Of a stretch of DNA of 64,000 bases, positions 23,820-32,424 are shown one piece after another. This DNA is from Rhodoblastus sp963804045 (GTDB lineage: Bacteria; Pseudomonadota; Alphaproteobacteria; Rhizobiales; Beijerinckiaceae), in NCBI GenBank assembly GCA_963804045.1, contig CAWDOR010000004.1, positions 1 to 64,000 on the forward strand. Direction: 5' to 3'. Position numbers and translations under genes: made by a program. Positions within the stretch are counted from its first letter, which is position 1. Each line of letters opens with the position of its first letter. The notes beneath the pieces were generated by a model, which worked only from the letters and a program-made list of their open reading frames with translations, did not search any database and was not told the origin of the DNA.

Positions 23820-24239
23820 TCAGGTCCTCATCAGGTCTATGGTCTGGGTAAGCATTTCGCGCGATTGTTTCACCACCTGGAGATTGGCTTCATAGGAGCG
23901 GTTGGCCTCGCGCATGTCGGCCATTTCGAAGAGCAGATCGACATTGGGCGTCTTCACGTCGCCATTGGCGTCGGCGGCGGGATTGCCCGGCATGTGCTCG
24001 ATGTGGAACGGCGTCGCATCGACGCCGATATTCTTGATCGCGACCAGGTTTTCGCCGCTGGCGCGGTCGAGCTCGCTTTCGAAGGTGATGGTCTTGCGCG
24101 CATAGGGATCGGCGCCGGCGACGCTGCCGGTCGATTGCGCATTGGCGATGTTTTCGGCGACGACGCGCATGCGCGTCGACTGGGTGCGCAGGCCGGAGCC
24201 GGCGATATGGAGCGAGGAGACGAGGGGATCGATCGCCAT
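23820..24239 (-). CDS. flgC: Flagellar proximal rod protein FlgC
   Basis: A 139-residue axial protein. The N-terminal motif (LHIAGSGLRTQSTRMRVVAE, then NIANAQSTG) and C-terminal EANRSYEANLQVVKQSREML with TIDLMR define FlgC, a proximal rod subunit. It lies 2 bp from flgB and 1 bp from fliE. No signal peptide, as expected for flagellar export. The length is normal. Confidence 0.96.
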   Translation of the reverse strand: MAIDPLVSSLHIAGSGLRTQSTRMRVVAENIANAQSTGSVAGADPYARKTITFESELDRASGENLVAIKNIGVDATPFHIEHMPGNPAADANGDVKTPNVDLLFEMADMREANRSYEANLQVVKQSREMLTQTIDLMRT

Positions 24240-24241
24240 GG

Positions 24242-24622
24242 TCAGACCTTTACCGCGTTCATCAGCATCTGATGGAAGGCGCGGACAATATTGGTGTTGA
24301 GCGAAAAGGCGCTGCTGGTCTCGCCGGCCTTCATCATCTCCTGTTCGAGATTGACGCTATTGCCGGAATAGACCACGTCCCAACTGTCGCCGGATTTGAC
24401 CTTCGCCTTGGCGCCGGAAGCCGAGGTCGGCTGGATGTGGCCGGGCGCCGTCGCCGCCATGTTCAATTGCAGATGCGACAGCACCGAGGAAAAGGGCGTG
24501 ACGTCCTGGGCGCGGTAGCCGGGGCTGTTGGCGTTGGCGACATTGGCGGAAATGGTCGCCTGCCGTGTCGAGAGCCAGCTCGCCTTTTGCGAGGCCAGCG
24601 AGAACAGCGCCAAGGTTTCCAC
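24242..24622 (-). CDS. flgB: Flagellar proximal rod protein FlgB
   Basis: A 126-residue rod subunit. The motif (RQATISANVANANSPGYRAQ) and C-terminal part (AFSLNTNIVRAFHQMLMNAV) identify FlgB. A GTG at 24622 was chosen because GGGAG lies at normal spacing; a TTG two codons upstream would abut the ribosome binding site. It is the first gene of the rod operon flgB-flgC-fliE-flgG-flgA-flgI-motE-flgH-fliL-fliP and has its own flagellar promoter element 50 bp upstream. Confidence 0.93.
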   Translation of the reverse strand: METLALFSLASQKASWLSTRQATISANVANANSPGYRAQDVTPFSSVLSHLQLNMAATAPGHIQPTSASGAKAKVKSGDSWDVVYSGNSVNLEQEMMKAGETSSAFSLNTNIVRAFHQMLMNAVKV

Positions 24623-24661
24623 GTCCAACTCTCCCTTATTGCGACAGGCACAAGGGAGAGA

Positions 24662-24693
24662 CTAGCCGGGCAATCTTGCCTCAGGCTGGCGCC
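24662..24693 (-). promoter_or_regulatory. Flagellar promoter element (candidate FtcR box) of flgB
   Basis: Reading minus: GGCGCCAG-CCTGAG-GCAAG-ATTGCCCGG-CTAG, one of the best matches. It overlaps the last codons of the ATP-grasp gene. GCAAG lies 53 bp before the flgB start. Confidence 0.65.
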
Positions 24694-25874
24694 ACGCGCG
24701 ACAGCAGCAGGCGCTGGAAAGCCGAAAACAGCGCGCGCATCGGCGCGGATTTATAGGGAAAAGTCCTGGGATCGTCGAGATCGTGGACGATCATCGCCGT
24801 GCCCACCTCGAAAATCAGCAGACGGCCGTCCGGCGCTTCGGCGCAATCGATCTGGAAATAGTCGAGCCCGAGTCTTTCGCTCAAACCGGCCAAAGCTTTT
24901 TCATGCCGCGCCGTAAACCCCGCGAAGTCGCGCATGAAAATTTCTTCCTCGGCGCGGTGGGCGGCGTTGTGCAGCATGTCGGCGTTGAGATAATGCACCA
25001 TCCAGCGCGACGACACCGCGTAATGCACCGGCCAGGCCGCGCCGCCGAGGAAGGCCAGCCGCATCTTGCGGAACTTGCCGTCCGGACCGCTGTAATCGAC
25101 GAAGGGCGAAGCGTAAAACTCGGCCGCGTCGTGGCGGCGCAGATAGAACAGCAGGTCGTGGTCGCCGGCGATTTTTTCCAGCTCCTCGCCGGCATGGGAA
25201 TCGACGGGACGAACAATGATCGGAAAGGGGCCGGCGTCGCCGGCGCCGAGCTGGTCGCGGCCGAGGCGCAGATTGCCCGGATAGAACACGCCGTCGAGAT
25301 CGCCGAGCAGCCGCCAGGCGCCGTCGCGGGTCAACCGGGCGATGGCGCCGGGCGCATTGAGCAGCGGCCGAGGCCAGAGCCGCGCGGCCCGGTCGATGGC
25401 GGCGAGTATTTTCTGATTGGCGCGGGATTCGGCGACCGCGACCAGGGCGATGTCGTGGGGCGGCGGGATAATCGGCGATTCGCCATCGACATAGAGAAAT
25501 TCGACATTGAGCGGCGCGCCTTCGAGCAGGAATTCGACCGGCGTATTGGCCATGAAATCGCCGGGCGCGACCAGGACCAGCAGGGTCGGCGCGGCGCCCT
25601 GACATTCGCCCTGCGTAAAATTCTTCCGCAGCCGCAGCGCCTGCGCCTGAAACGCCATGCGCCCGGCGCGCGACCCGCGCAACTGCTCGATGGTGGAGAG
25701 ATCCAGCAGCGCCGAGGCGTCATCGGCGTCCAGCGCGAGACGCGCCGTGAGCGTGGCGGCGAAAGGCGCCAGCAACTCGCCGCGCATGGCGCGGCGGGTC
25801 AATTCGGCAAGTCCAATCAAGGGGCGGGCCACCGGCTGGGGAACAGACGCGGCGAACTGCGGCAAAGCGGCCAT
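24681..25874 (-). CDS. ATP-grasp-like protein in the flagellar locus
   Basis: A 397-residue cytoplasmic protein. Residues of about 45-85 look TPR-like (LALDADDASALLDLSTIEQL). Residues 95-200 fit a Rossmann-type pre-ATP-grasp fold (PTLLVLVAPGDFMANTPVEF, HDIALVAVAESRANQK). Residues 215-380 carry ATP-grasp features: a beta strand with a basic residue (FPIIVRPVDSHAGEELEK) and the metal-binding end (YFQIDCAEAPDGRLLIFEVG), where the usual Asn after Glu is replaced. It could ligate an amino acid or peptide to a protein or small molecule; the substrate is unknown. It follows cheR and precedes flgB on the same strand and has a flagellar promoter element. ATG 25874 fits GGAG spacing better than 25880. 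Confidence 0.6.
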   Translation of the reverse strand: MAALPQFAASVPQPVARPLIGLAELTRRAMRGELLAPFAATLTARLALDADDASALLDLSTIEQLRGSRAGRMAFQAQALRLRKNFTQGECQGAAPTLLVLVAPGDFMANTPVEFLLEGAPLNVEFLYVDGESPIIPPPHDIALVAVAESRANQKILAAIDRAARLWPRPLLNAPGAIARLTRDGAWRLLGDLDGVFYPGNLRLGRDQLGAGDAGPFPIIVRPVDSHAGEELEKIAGDHDLLFYLRRHDAAEFYASPFVDYSGPDGKFRKMRLAFLGGAAWPVHYAVSSRWMVHYLNADMLHNAAHRAEEEIFMRDFAGFTARHEKALAGLSERLGLDYFQIDCAEAPDGRLLIFEVGTAMIVHDLDDPRTFPYKSAPMRALFSAFQRLLLSRVAPA

Positions 25875-25917
25875 GAACATTACTCCGGAGCCCCCGCCCT
25901 GATGGCGCGGCGCCCTT

Positions 25918-26785
25918 CTATCTTGCCGCTCGAACTTGTCCCAGGCTGGCGGTCGCGCGCTGCGGCTCCTGATGCGGCGTCGGCGCGCGACGGGTCAGGA
26001 TGACGCGGTTCTCGCCATGCGGCTTGAATTCCGAGGAATAGCCGATGACGCTCTCGGCCGCGCCGAGCACCAGATAGCCGTCCGGCGCCAGCCGTTGCGA
26101 CAGGCGATTGAGCACGTCGCGCTTCTGATCGGGGGCGAAATAGATCAGCACGTTGCGGCAGAAAATCACGTCGAACTGGCCGAGATGGGAGAAATCCGCC
26201 ATGAGATTCTGCTGGCGGAAATCGACCCGCGAACGAATGTTCTGGTTGACCACCCAATTGTCCTTGCGCTTGCTGAAATAGCGCACCAGATGCGCCGCGG
26301 GCATGCCGCGTTGCACCTCGAAATGGCTGTAAACGCCGTCCTTGGCTTTTTTCAGCACGGTTTCGGCGATGTCGGTGGCGACGATGTCCACGGTCCAGCC
26401 GGTCAAGGCCCGCGCTTCCTCATCGAGGATCATCGCCAGGGAATAGGGCTCCTGCCCGGTCGAACAGGCCGCCGACCAGACGCGAATGCGCCGCTGCCGC
26501 GCGCAGAGTCTTCAACAGGTCGGGAAGAATGGCGCGGTGAAAGCCTTCGAAGGGCTGACGGTCGCGAAAGAAAAAGGTTTCGTTGACGGTCATCGCCTCG
26601 GTCACCTTTTTGGCGAGCGATCGGTCGCTCTCGATCAAGGCGACCAATTCGCCCAGGCCGCTCAATCCCGCCTGTTCGATGACGGGGGTGAGACGCGCTT
26701 CCACGAGATATTGTTTTTCCTTGTCGAGCGACAGCCCGGAGGATTTCAGCAAAAAGGCTTGAAGGGCGGAAAAGGCATGGGACAT
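25918..26785 (-). pseudogene. cheR: cheR, frameshifted (chemoreceptor methyltransferase CheR)
   Basis: CheR methylates chemoreceptor glutamates with S-adenosylmethionine. The N-terminal helical domain (HAFSALQAFLLKSSGLSL) and MTVNETFFFRDRQPFEGFHR read in one frame. The AdoMet site RIRVWSAACSTGQEPYSLAM and the rest (FDVIFCRNVLIYFAPDQKR, RLAPDGYLVLGAAESV) read in the next frame. Removing one base near 26491 (an extra G in a GGCGGCAGCGGCG stretch) restores a full protein of about 288 residues. As written CheR would stop early and lack its catalytic core. It follows cheY by 84 bp, with a hairpin between them. A sequencing error is possible. Confidence 0.8.
25925..25952 (-). promoter_or_regulatory. 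Flagellar promoter element (candidate FtcR box) of the ATP-grasp gene
   Basis: Reading minus: CCGCCAG-CCTGGG-ACAAG-TTCGAGCGGC. CAG and the six-base spacing are kept; GCAAG is ACAAG. It lies within the last codons of cheR, about 60 bp before the ATP-grasp start. Confidence 0.5.
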
Positions 26786-26819
26786 GACGCAAACTCTTAC
26801 GCATACGCTGGTGGGCGGC

Positions 26820-26856
26820 GCGAACCCATCATCCGTGCGAAACTGGATGGGTTCGC
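26820..26856. terminator. Hairpin between cheY and cheR
   Basis: An 11-bp stem GCGAACCCATC / GATGGGTTCGC with a 15-base loop, 13 bp after the cheY stop. The T-run (TTTT) is on the plus-strand side only, so on the coding strand it may act as an attenuator or mRNA-processing hairpin rather than a full terminator. Confidence 0.45.
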
Positions 26857-26869
26857 TTTTCGCTGCGAA

Positions 26870-27235
26870 TCAGCAAAGGCCGACTTCCTCGAATTTCGAT
26901 TTGACGATCTGCTTGTTGAAGGGCTTCATGATATATTCGTCGGCGCCGGCCTGCATGGCGCGGGTGATGTGTTTCACATCGCTTTCCGTGGTGCAGAACA
27001 GAACCTTCGGCGCGCCGCCATTGGGCAATTGGCGCAGGCTGATGAGGAATTCCAGCCCGTCCATGACCGGCATGTTCCAGTCGAGCAGAATGGCGTCGGG
27101 CATGGCGGCGTTAACCGCGGCAAGCGCCTTCTGACCGTCTTCGGCCTCCTGGGTCTTGAAGTTCAGCTCCTCGAGAATTTTCTTGGCGATGCGCCGGATC
27201 ATCGGCAAGTCGTCAACCACCAGCACATTTTTCAT
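26870..27235 (-). CDS. cheY: Chemotaxis response regulator CheY
   Basis: A 121-residue single-domain receiver. The acidic pair D8/D9 (VLVVDDLP), phosphoacceptor D52 (AILLDWNMPVMDG), T82/T83 (LFCTTES) and K104 (IMKPFN) are all in place. Phosphorylated by CheA, it binds the flagellar switch. GGAG lies nine bases before the ATG. It lies 29 bp after cheW in the order cheA-cheW-cheY-cheR. The C-terminal KSKFEEVGL is typical of the alphaproteobacterial CheY encoded in che operons. Confidence 0.95.
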   Translation of the reverse strand: MKNVLVVDDLPMIRRIAKKILEELNFKTQEAEDGQKALAAVNAAMPDAILLDWNMPVMDGLEFLISLRQLPNGGAPKVLFCTTESDVKHITRAMQAGADEYIMKPFNKQIVKSKFEEVGLC

Positions 27236-27264
27236 TGGTCAGCTCCATTTGAATTTGGGACGTT

Positions 27265-27753
27265 TCAGGCGTTGTCCTCGGTGAAATCGAATACCGCGTC
27301 GATGTTGAGCAGCGGCAGGATCTGCCCGCCGACCCGATTGTAGCCGGAGGCGAATCGCGCCCGCCTCTTGCCGATATGGGGCGGCGGCGCGATGGCGTTG
27401 TCCTCCGTCAAGGTCAGCACGTCGCCGACCTCGTCCACCAGCAGCGCGAAGGATTCCTTGTGATGCTCGATGCCGATGGCCAGGCTTCCCGGGCCGCCCG
27501 GTTCGGGCTCGAGTCCGAGCCGGCGGCGCAGGCTGACCGCCGTGACGATCTTGCCGCGCAGATTGACCAGACCGACGATGTCGGAGGGGCCGCCCGGCGC
27601 CGGCGTCACCGAACCGATGCGGAAGATGGTCTGCACCCGGGTCACCGGCAGGCCGAAAGTGTCGCCGGCGATCTTGATGGAGAAATAGCCATCCAGCGCA
27701 TTTCCAGCCGCATGCGAATGGTCGCGAAGGATTTTTGACGGTTCGTAGCTCAT
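27265..27753 (-). CDS. cheW: Chemotaxis coupling protein CheW
   Basis: A 162-residue CheW domain protein (YFSIKIAGDTFGLPVTRVQT, DIVGLVNLRGKIVTAVSLRR, SFALLVDEVGDVLTL, GQILPLLNIDAVFDF). It bridges chemoreceptors and CheA. The ATG overlaps the cheA stop (ATGA), so translation is coupled. The N-terminal 20 residues before the domain are polar. The length is ordinary. Confidence 0.94.
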   Translation of the reverse strand: MSYEPSKILRDHSHAAGNALDGYFSIKIAGDTFGLPVTRVQTIFRIGSVTPAPGGPSDIVGLVNLRGKIVTAVSLRRRLGLEPEPGGPGSLAIGIEHHKESFALLVDEVGDVLTLTEDNAIAPPPHIGKRRARFASGYNRVGGQILPLLNIDAVFDFTEDNA

Positions 27754-30536
27754 GCCGCGGCTCCCGCGAGGTAATCGTGATCGAGCGCCTGCTCCTGGCT
27801 CTGTTCGATCGCGGCGCGGATGAGATCGAGCATCTGGTTGCGCTGGAACTTGCCGACCGCCGCGGCCATGCCGGCGTCGCCCGCGGCGCGGATCACCTCG
27901 CGGGTCGCGTAGGGCGCGAGCGCGATCATCGGCGCCCGGGTTCCGGCTTCGCGCAGGCGCTCCGCCAGTTCGTAGCCGCTGATCTCAGGCAGATCGACAT
28001 CGACCAATATGGCGTCGAAGCCGGCGCCGTGGCCGATGGCGGCCGCGGCTTCCGTCGCCGAGGCGGCCTTGACCACTTCGAAGCCCGAAGCCTGCAAGGT
28101 GGCGGCGAGCATGTCGCGGAAGAAGGCGGCGTCGTCGATCAGCAGCAGACGGCTTTTGCGGTCCTTGGCGCGTTCCTGCTGGGGATTGAGCAGTTCGATG
28201 AAATAGGCGATGTCGAGGAGTTCGACGACCTTGCCGTTGATTTCGGCGGCGCCGACGATGCCTGGCTGATCCCCGGCGATTTCGACATCGAGCTTCTCCT
28301 CGATGATATCGACGATGGTGTCGATCAGCAGGCCGAAGGGCTCGCCATCCGGCGCGATGACGAACACCGTGTTGTCGCCCTCCTTGACCATCACGTCATG
28401 CGCGCTGGCGACGATCGGCATCAGCCGGCCCTGGTGCTGCATCAGCATCATGCCATTGGACATTTCGATCTTGTCGGAATGCACCGTCTCGATGCGCGCG
28501 ATGTTGGAGAGCGGCAGCACCTTGTCGACGCCCGAACCGGCGCGGAAATAGACCAGACGCGTCTGATCGCTGGTGCGCAAGGCGCTGCTTTCGACTGACG
28601 CCGCCGAGGTCTCGCGGGACTGTTCGAGGCCCAGGGACTGACAGACGCCATTGGGGTCGAGAATCAGCACCACCGAACCGTCGCCGAGAATGGTGTGTCC
28701 GGAGAAGGACGACAGATGCGACAGCGAGCCGCCCATCGGCTTGACGACGATTTCCTGCACATCCACCACGGCGTCGACGGTGATGCCGAAGGCATGGGCG
28801 CCGACGCGCATGATCACCGCGAGCTGTTCGGCTTCCGTGACCGGGTTTTCCGGCGCGGCGAGATGAAGCAGTTCGGCGAGGCTGCCGATCGGCAGCACGG
28901 CTTCGCGCAGTTGCAGAATCTTGGAGCCCTGCACCAGTTCAATTCTGTGCTCGCCGCCATTGAGGCCGACGGCCTCGACCACAGAATGCTGCGGCAAGGC
29001 GAAACGCTGGCCGCTGGCCTCGACGATCAAGGCCGGCGCAATGGCGAGCGTGAGCGGAATCTTCAGCGCGAATTTGGCGCCTTTGCCCGGCGTCGAGGAC
29101 AGCGCCACCGAACCGCCGATGGCCTGGATGTTTTCGCGCACCACATCCATGCCGACGCCGCGGCCGGAAACATTGGTGACCTTTTCGGCGGTGGAGAAGC
29201 CGGCGGCGAAAATGAAGCGATAGATTTCCTCGTCGCTCATCCGCTCAAGCTGCTGCGGCGTCGCCAGACCGATGGTCAAGGCCTTGGCCTTGATTTTCGA
29301 AATGTCGAGACCGCGACCGTCGTCGGCGATTTCAATGGTGATCTGTCCCGCCTCATGAGCGGCGGAGACGCGCACCGTGCCGGTGGCGGGCTTGCCGACG
29401 CGGACGCGCTCCTCGGGCGTTTCGATGCCGTGATCGGCGCAATTGCGCACCAGATGGGTCAAGGGATCGCGGATCAGATCGATCAGCTGGCGATCGAGCT
29501 CGGTGTCGGCGCCCTCGGTGACGAGATTGATCTTCTTGTGCAGATCGTTGGAGAGATCGCGGATCATGCGTGGCAGATTGGCGAACACGCGCTCGACCGG
29601 CTGCATGCGGGCGCGCATCACCGCGTCCTGCAGATCGGTGGTCATGGTGGACAGCCGCTGCAAGGGCGACTTCAGCGTCTCTTCTTCCTTGTGCCGCGTC
29701 AGCTCGATCAACTGGTTGCGGGTCAGCACCAGCTCGGAGACCAGATTCATGATCCGCTCGAGCGTGTTCAGATTGATGCGGATGGTCTCGGCGCCCTTCC
29801 CCGGGCGATTTTCGTTCGCCTCGCCGGTCGGCGTTTTCGCTGTCTGGACACTCGCCTCGGCGGGCGCCGCCGGCTGGGGCTCCGTCGCCTCGACTTTCTT
29901 GTGACGCGTGTCGAGATTGGCGCGGCGCAGCGACGCCACCAGCGCATCCAGGGCTTCCTGCGTCTGCGCCTTGGCGCCCTTGCCGCCCTCCTCGGAAACG
30001 GCTTCGGCTTCAACTTGGGCCTGGGCTTCGGCTTCGGCCTGGGCTTGGATTTGGGTTTGGGTTTGGGCTTCGACGATCGCCGCGGGCGATTCCGATGCGA
30101 TCGCCGCGGGCTCGTGGACCGCAGGCGTCTCCGCGACAGCTTCCGGCGCCTCGCCGCCCTGGCAGATCACCACCTGGCGTTCGAGCAAGGCGATCATGGC
30201 GGCGTCGTCGCCGTCCGGCTCGTGGCCGGTTTCCTCCAACTCGCCCAAGAGAACCTTGACCTGGTCCACGGCGGTGAGGATGGCCGAGACCACGGTCGGC
30301 GTCGCCTTGGCGCCTTCGCGCAGGCAACCGATCAGGCTTTCGGCGTGATGGGTGAGTTTTTGCAGGCGCTCAAGCCCGAGGAAGCCGCAGGTTCCCTTGA
30401 TCGTATGCACCAGCCGGAAAATACTGGCGATCAATGCGGCGTCGTCGGGATTGCGCTCGAAGGCGACAATCTGGGCCGAAGCCGCTTCAATCTGCTCCGC
30501 CGACTCGGCGAGAAACTCCATGAGCATTTCATCCAT
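27750..30536 (-). CDS. cheA: Chemotaxis histidine kinase CheA with C-terminal receiver
   Basis: A 928-residue hybrid kinase. It starts with an Hpt domain with phosphorylatable H44 (LVHTIKGTCGFLGL). A low-complexity Ala/Glu/Gln linker spans about residues 165-205. Then come the dimerisation helices (IRINLNTLERIMNLVSELVL), the ATPase domain with N box LVRNCADHGIETPEER, G1 DDGRGLD and G2 GRGVGMDVV, and two CheW-like domains (about residues 510-650 and 670-790). It ends in a receiver from about residue 800 (LLLIDDAAFF, FDAILVDVDLPEISGYEL). It passes phosphate to CheY and CheB. The C-terminal receiver may act as a phosphate sink. It is cotranscribed with the unknown gene at 30549-31055 and with cheW. 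Confidence 0.95.
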   Translation of the reverse strand: MDEMLMEFLAESAEQIEAASAQIVAFERNPDDAALIASIFRLVHTIKGTCGFLGLERLQKLTHHAESLIGCLREGAKATPTVVSAILTAVDQVKVLLGELEETGHEPDGDDAAMIALLERQVVICQGGEAPEAVAETPAVHEPAAIASESPAAIVEAQTQTQIQAQAEAEAQAQVEAEAVSEEGGKGAKAQTQEALDALVASLRRANLDTRHKKVEATEPQPAAPAEASVQTAKTPTGEANENRPGKGAETIRINLNTLERIMNLVSELVLTRNQLIELTRHKEEETLKSPLQRLSTMTTDLQDAVMRARMQPVERVFANLPRMIRDLSNDLHKKINLVTEGADTELDRQLIDLIRDPLTHLVRNCADHGIETPEERVRVGKPATGTVRVSAAHEAGQITIEIADDGRGLDISKIKAKALTIGLATPQQLERMSDEEIYRFIFAAGFSTAEKVTNVSGRGVGMDVVRENIQAIGGSVALSSTPGKGAKFALKIPLTLAIAPALIVEASGQRFALPQHSVVEAVGLNGGEHRIELVQGSKILQLREAVLPIGSLAELLHLAAPENPVTEAEQLAVIMRVGAHAFGITVDAVVDVQEIVVKPMGGSLSHLSSFSGHTILGDGSVVLILDPNGVCQSLGLEQSRETSAASVESSALRTSDQTRLVYFRAGSGVDKVLPLSNIARIETVHSDKIEMSNGMMLMQHQGRLMPIVASAHDVMVKEGDNTVFVIAPDGEPFGLLIDTIVDIIEEKLDVEIAGDQPGIVGAAEINGKVVELLDIAYFIELLNPQQERAKDRKSRLLLIDDAAFFRDMLAATLQASGFEVVKAASATEAAAAIGHGAGFDAILVDVDLPEISGYELAERLREAGTRAPMIALAPYATREVIRAAGDAGMAAAVGKFQRNQMLDLIRAAIEQSQEQALDHDYLAGAAA
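29990..30075. repeat. Low-complexity hexamer-like tract inside cheA
   Basis: Imperfect tandem GGCTTC / GGCCTG / GGTTTG units encode the Gln/Ala/Glu linker between the Hpt and dimerisation domains (AQTQTQIQAQAEAEAQAQ). Length variation by slippage would change the linker in steps of two residues without breaking the frame. Confidence 0.6.
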
Positions 30537-30548
30537 GGCTCTAATCCA

Positions 30549-31055
30549 TCAGCTCTTTTTTGTGCGGGAGCGGGACGCGCCCGCTGACGAGGTTCCGCCT
30601 TCGTTGATCAGGCGGTTCACATAGGCGAGCCCGATACGCATGGCTTCGGCCGTGGCTTCACAGGAGGGAACAATGCAGTCCGGAAAGTCCGGTCGCGTCG
30701 ATTCCGCGGCGACGACACGCTGCGACTCCGTCACGATTTTCGTCAGCCGCCCGAGAGCCGCTTCGAATTTTTTCTTCAGAGCCGGATTCACGTTGGAATA
30801 GGCGACCAGGGCGTGACGGGCGCCGGGAATGGGCGATTGCTCGAAATATTCGCTATAGCTGCGCGGACGCCAAGCCAGAGCTTCCTCGGTCATTTCCGGC
30901 ATGGATGGCAAGAATTCCAGCAGCAAGAGAATCTCGTTGAAGACATTCAGATAGTCATTGGCCAATCCGCTCACGGGATTGACGAGGCTCAAACCGGCAT
31001 GGTCTTCCCGATCGCCTCCCGGGGCCGGACCGTCCGTTTCCATCGCGTGAAGCAT
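30549..31055 (-). CDS. Conserved-looking hypothetical protein, first gene of the che operon
   Basis: A 168-residue protein if it starts at MLHAMETDG (TAGGGG eight bases upstream). A longer frame upstream runs into AT-rich promoter-like DNA. The core (LSLVNPVSGLANDYLNVFNE, ILLLLEFLPSMPEMTEEALA, RPRSYSEYFEQSPI) is mostly helical and the tail is basic. There is no membrane segment or signal peptide. It precedes cheA by 12 bp, so it is likely to work with the chemosensory complex. I do not recognise a domain. Possible roles are a small adaptor or a phosphatase-like partner, both guesses from position. Confidence 0.65.
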   Translation of the reverse strand: MLHAMETDGPAPGGDREDHAGLSLVNPVSGLANDYLNVFNEILLLLEFLPSMPEMTEEALAWRPRSYSEYFEQSPIPGARHALVAYSNVNPALKKKFEAALGRLTKIVTESQRVVAAESTRPDFPDCIVPSCEATAEAMRIGLAYVNRLINEGGTSSAGASRSRTKKS

Positions 31056-31338
31056 ATGCGCCCCTACCACTCGCATAGGTTGTATTCGCCGATATTTGCG
31101 CGTTAAACGATAATTTTTGGTTACCATTCTCGTTATGCGTGTAACGATTGCTGCCGAATTGCTGGTATTTTCATCGAATGGCCGAAATCGCTCCACAACT
31201 TTGAGTTGAAGGCTTTATTAAGAAAGACGCGCCAATATGAATGGACAGAACGCGCCCGCAAGCGGCTCGTCGGCGCTCCCGTTCGGCGGAACCGACGAAT
31301 CGAGACGGAACCATCACGACAGGAGCGGAACCTTCCCA
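31056..31338. promoter_or_regulatory. Divergent promoter region between the che operon and cheB
   Basis: This 283-bp AT-richer stretch separates the che operon from cheB. It holds several GTTAAC-like or GTTAC-like repeats around 31090-31150 (TTAAACGATAA, GGTTACC, CGTTATGCGTGTAACG) that could bind a regulator. The flagellar element seen elsewhere is absent here. Two in-frame cheB starts (31237 and 31339) lie at its right end. Confidence 0.4.
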
Positions 31339-32382
31339 ATGCTGAAACACCAGCCGGCATCCCAACCGATCCGCGTTCTCGTCGTCGACGATTCCAGCTT
31401 CATGCGGAACGCCATCACCCGTCATATCCAGCGCGACGCGCGCTTCCGCGTCATCGACACCGCCAGCAACGGCCGCGAGGCCATCGCCAAGGCGGAACAG
31501 CTGAAACCCGACGTCATCACCATGGATGTGGAAATGCCCGAGATGAACGGCATTGAAGCTCTGCGGCAGATTCTCGCCAAATCCCAGGTCCCCGTCATCA
31601 TGGTGTCCTCCCAGACCGAAGCCGGCGCCAAGACCACCATCCAGGCGCTGCAGCTCGGCGCCATGGATTTCATCCCCAAGGCCGGCGGTTTCGAGCAATT
31701 GCACGAAAAGCTGCACGCCGTGGTCGGCGCCTCCCGCGCCCGCCAGCGTCCGGTGGTGCTGAGCCCAGCGCCCGCCGCGCCGCGCCGCGCGCTGCCGATG
31801 CGAATCGCCCCCGCCAGGCCCAGGATCGTCGTCATCGGCTCCTCGACCGGCGGACCGCGCGCCCTGCATCAGGTGCTGGAAGGCCTGCCCGCCAATTTCC
31901 CGGCGCCGATCGTCATCGCCCAGCACATGCCGCCGCAATTCACCGCCGCCATGGCCAAATGGCTCACCGATGTCTGCGCCATCAAGGTGGTCGAGGCCGC
32001 CGACGACATGACGCTCGCGCCCGGCGTGGCCTATGTCGGTCCCGGCGGCATGCAGTTCCGTCTCGCCAATGGCCGCGCCAAGATCGCCGCCGCCCAGGGC
32101 GAAAGCCTCTACAAGCCGAGCGTCGACGTGCTCGCCGACAGCGCCGCCGCCGCCTATGGCGGCAATGTGCTCGCCATCATGCTCACCGGCATGGGCAATG
32201 ACGGCGCCAAGGGCTTTGGCAAGCTCAAGGAGGGTGGCGCCTATGTCATGGCCCAGGACCAGGCGACCTCCTCGGTCTGGGGCATGCCGCGCGCCGTGGC
32301 CGAAAGCGGCTGCGCCGACGAAATCCTGGCCGTCGGCGACATCGGCAAGCGCATCAAATCGCTGTTCAACCTGCCGAGCTGA
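31339..32382 (+). CDS. cheB: Chemotaxis protein-glutamate methylesterase CheB
   Basis: A 347-residue enzyme. The N-terminal receiver (IRVLVVDDSSFMRNAITRHI, DVITMDVEMPEMNGIEAL) is joined by a Pro/Ala linker to the methylesterase domain with the catalytic triad Ser in VIGSSTGGPRAL, His in IAQHMPPQF and Asp in IMLTGMGNDGAKGF. It demethylates or deamidates chemoreceptors, opposing CheR. It is transcribed away from the che operon. The start at 31339 begins the receiver domain properly and has AGGAG 13 bases upstream; an ATG at 31237 would add a 34-residue polar extension and cannot be excluded. A hairpin follows the stop. Confidence 0.93.
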   Translation: MLKHQPASQPIRVLVVDDSSFMRNAITRHIQRDARFRVIDTASNGREAIAKAEQLKPDVITMDVEMPEMNGIEALRQILAKSQVPVIMVSSQTEAGAKTTIQALQLGAMDFIPKAGGFEQLHEKLHAVVGASRARQRPVVLSPAPAAPRRALPMRIAPARPRIVVIGSSTGGPRALHQVLEGLPANFPAPIVIAQHMPPQFTAAMAKWLTDVCAIKVVEAADDMTLAPGVAYVGPGGMQFRLANGRAKIAAAQGESLYKPSVDVLADSAAAAYGGNVLAIMLTGMGNDGAKGFGKLKEGGAYVMAQDQATSSVWGMPRAVAESGCADEILAVGDIGKRIKSLFNLPS

Positions 32383-32392
32383 ACTTTCGAAC

Positions 32393-32423
32393 AAAAGCCC
32401 CGCCGCCGCGCGGCGCTTTTTCG
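32393..32423 (+). terminator. Rho-independent terminator of cheB
   Basis: AAAAGC and GCCG on the left pair with CGGCGCTTTT on the right (a small C bulge), followed by TTTTTCGTT. It lies 10 bp after the cheB stop and before the convergent gene at 32425. Confidence 0.6.
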
Positions 32424-32424
32424 T

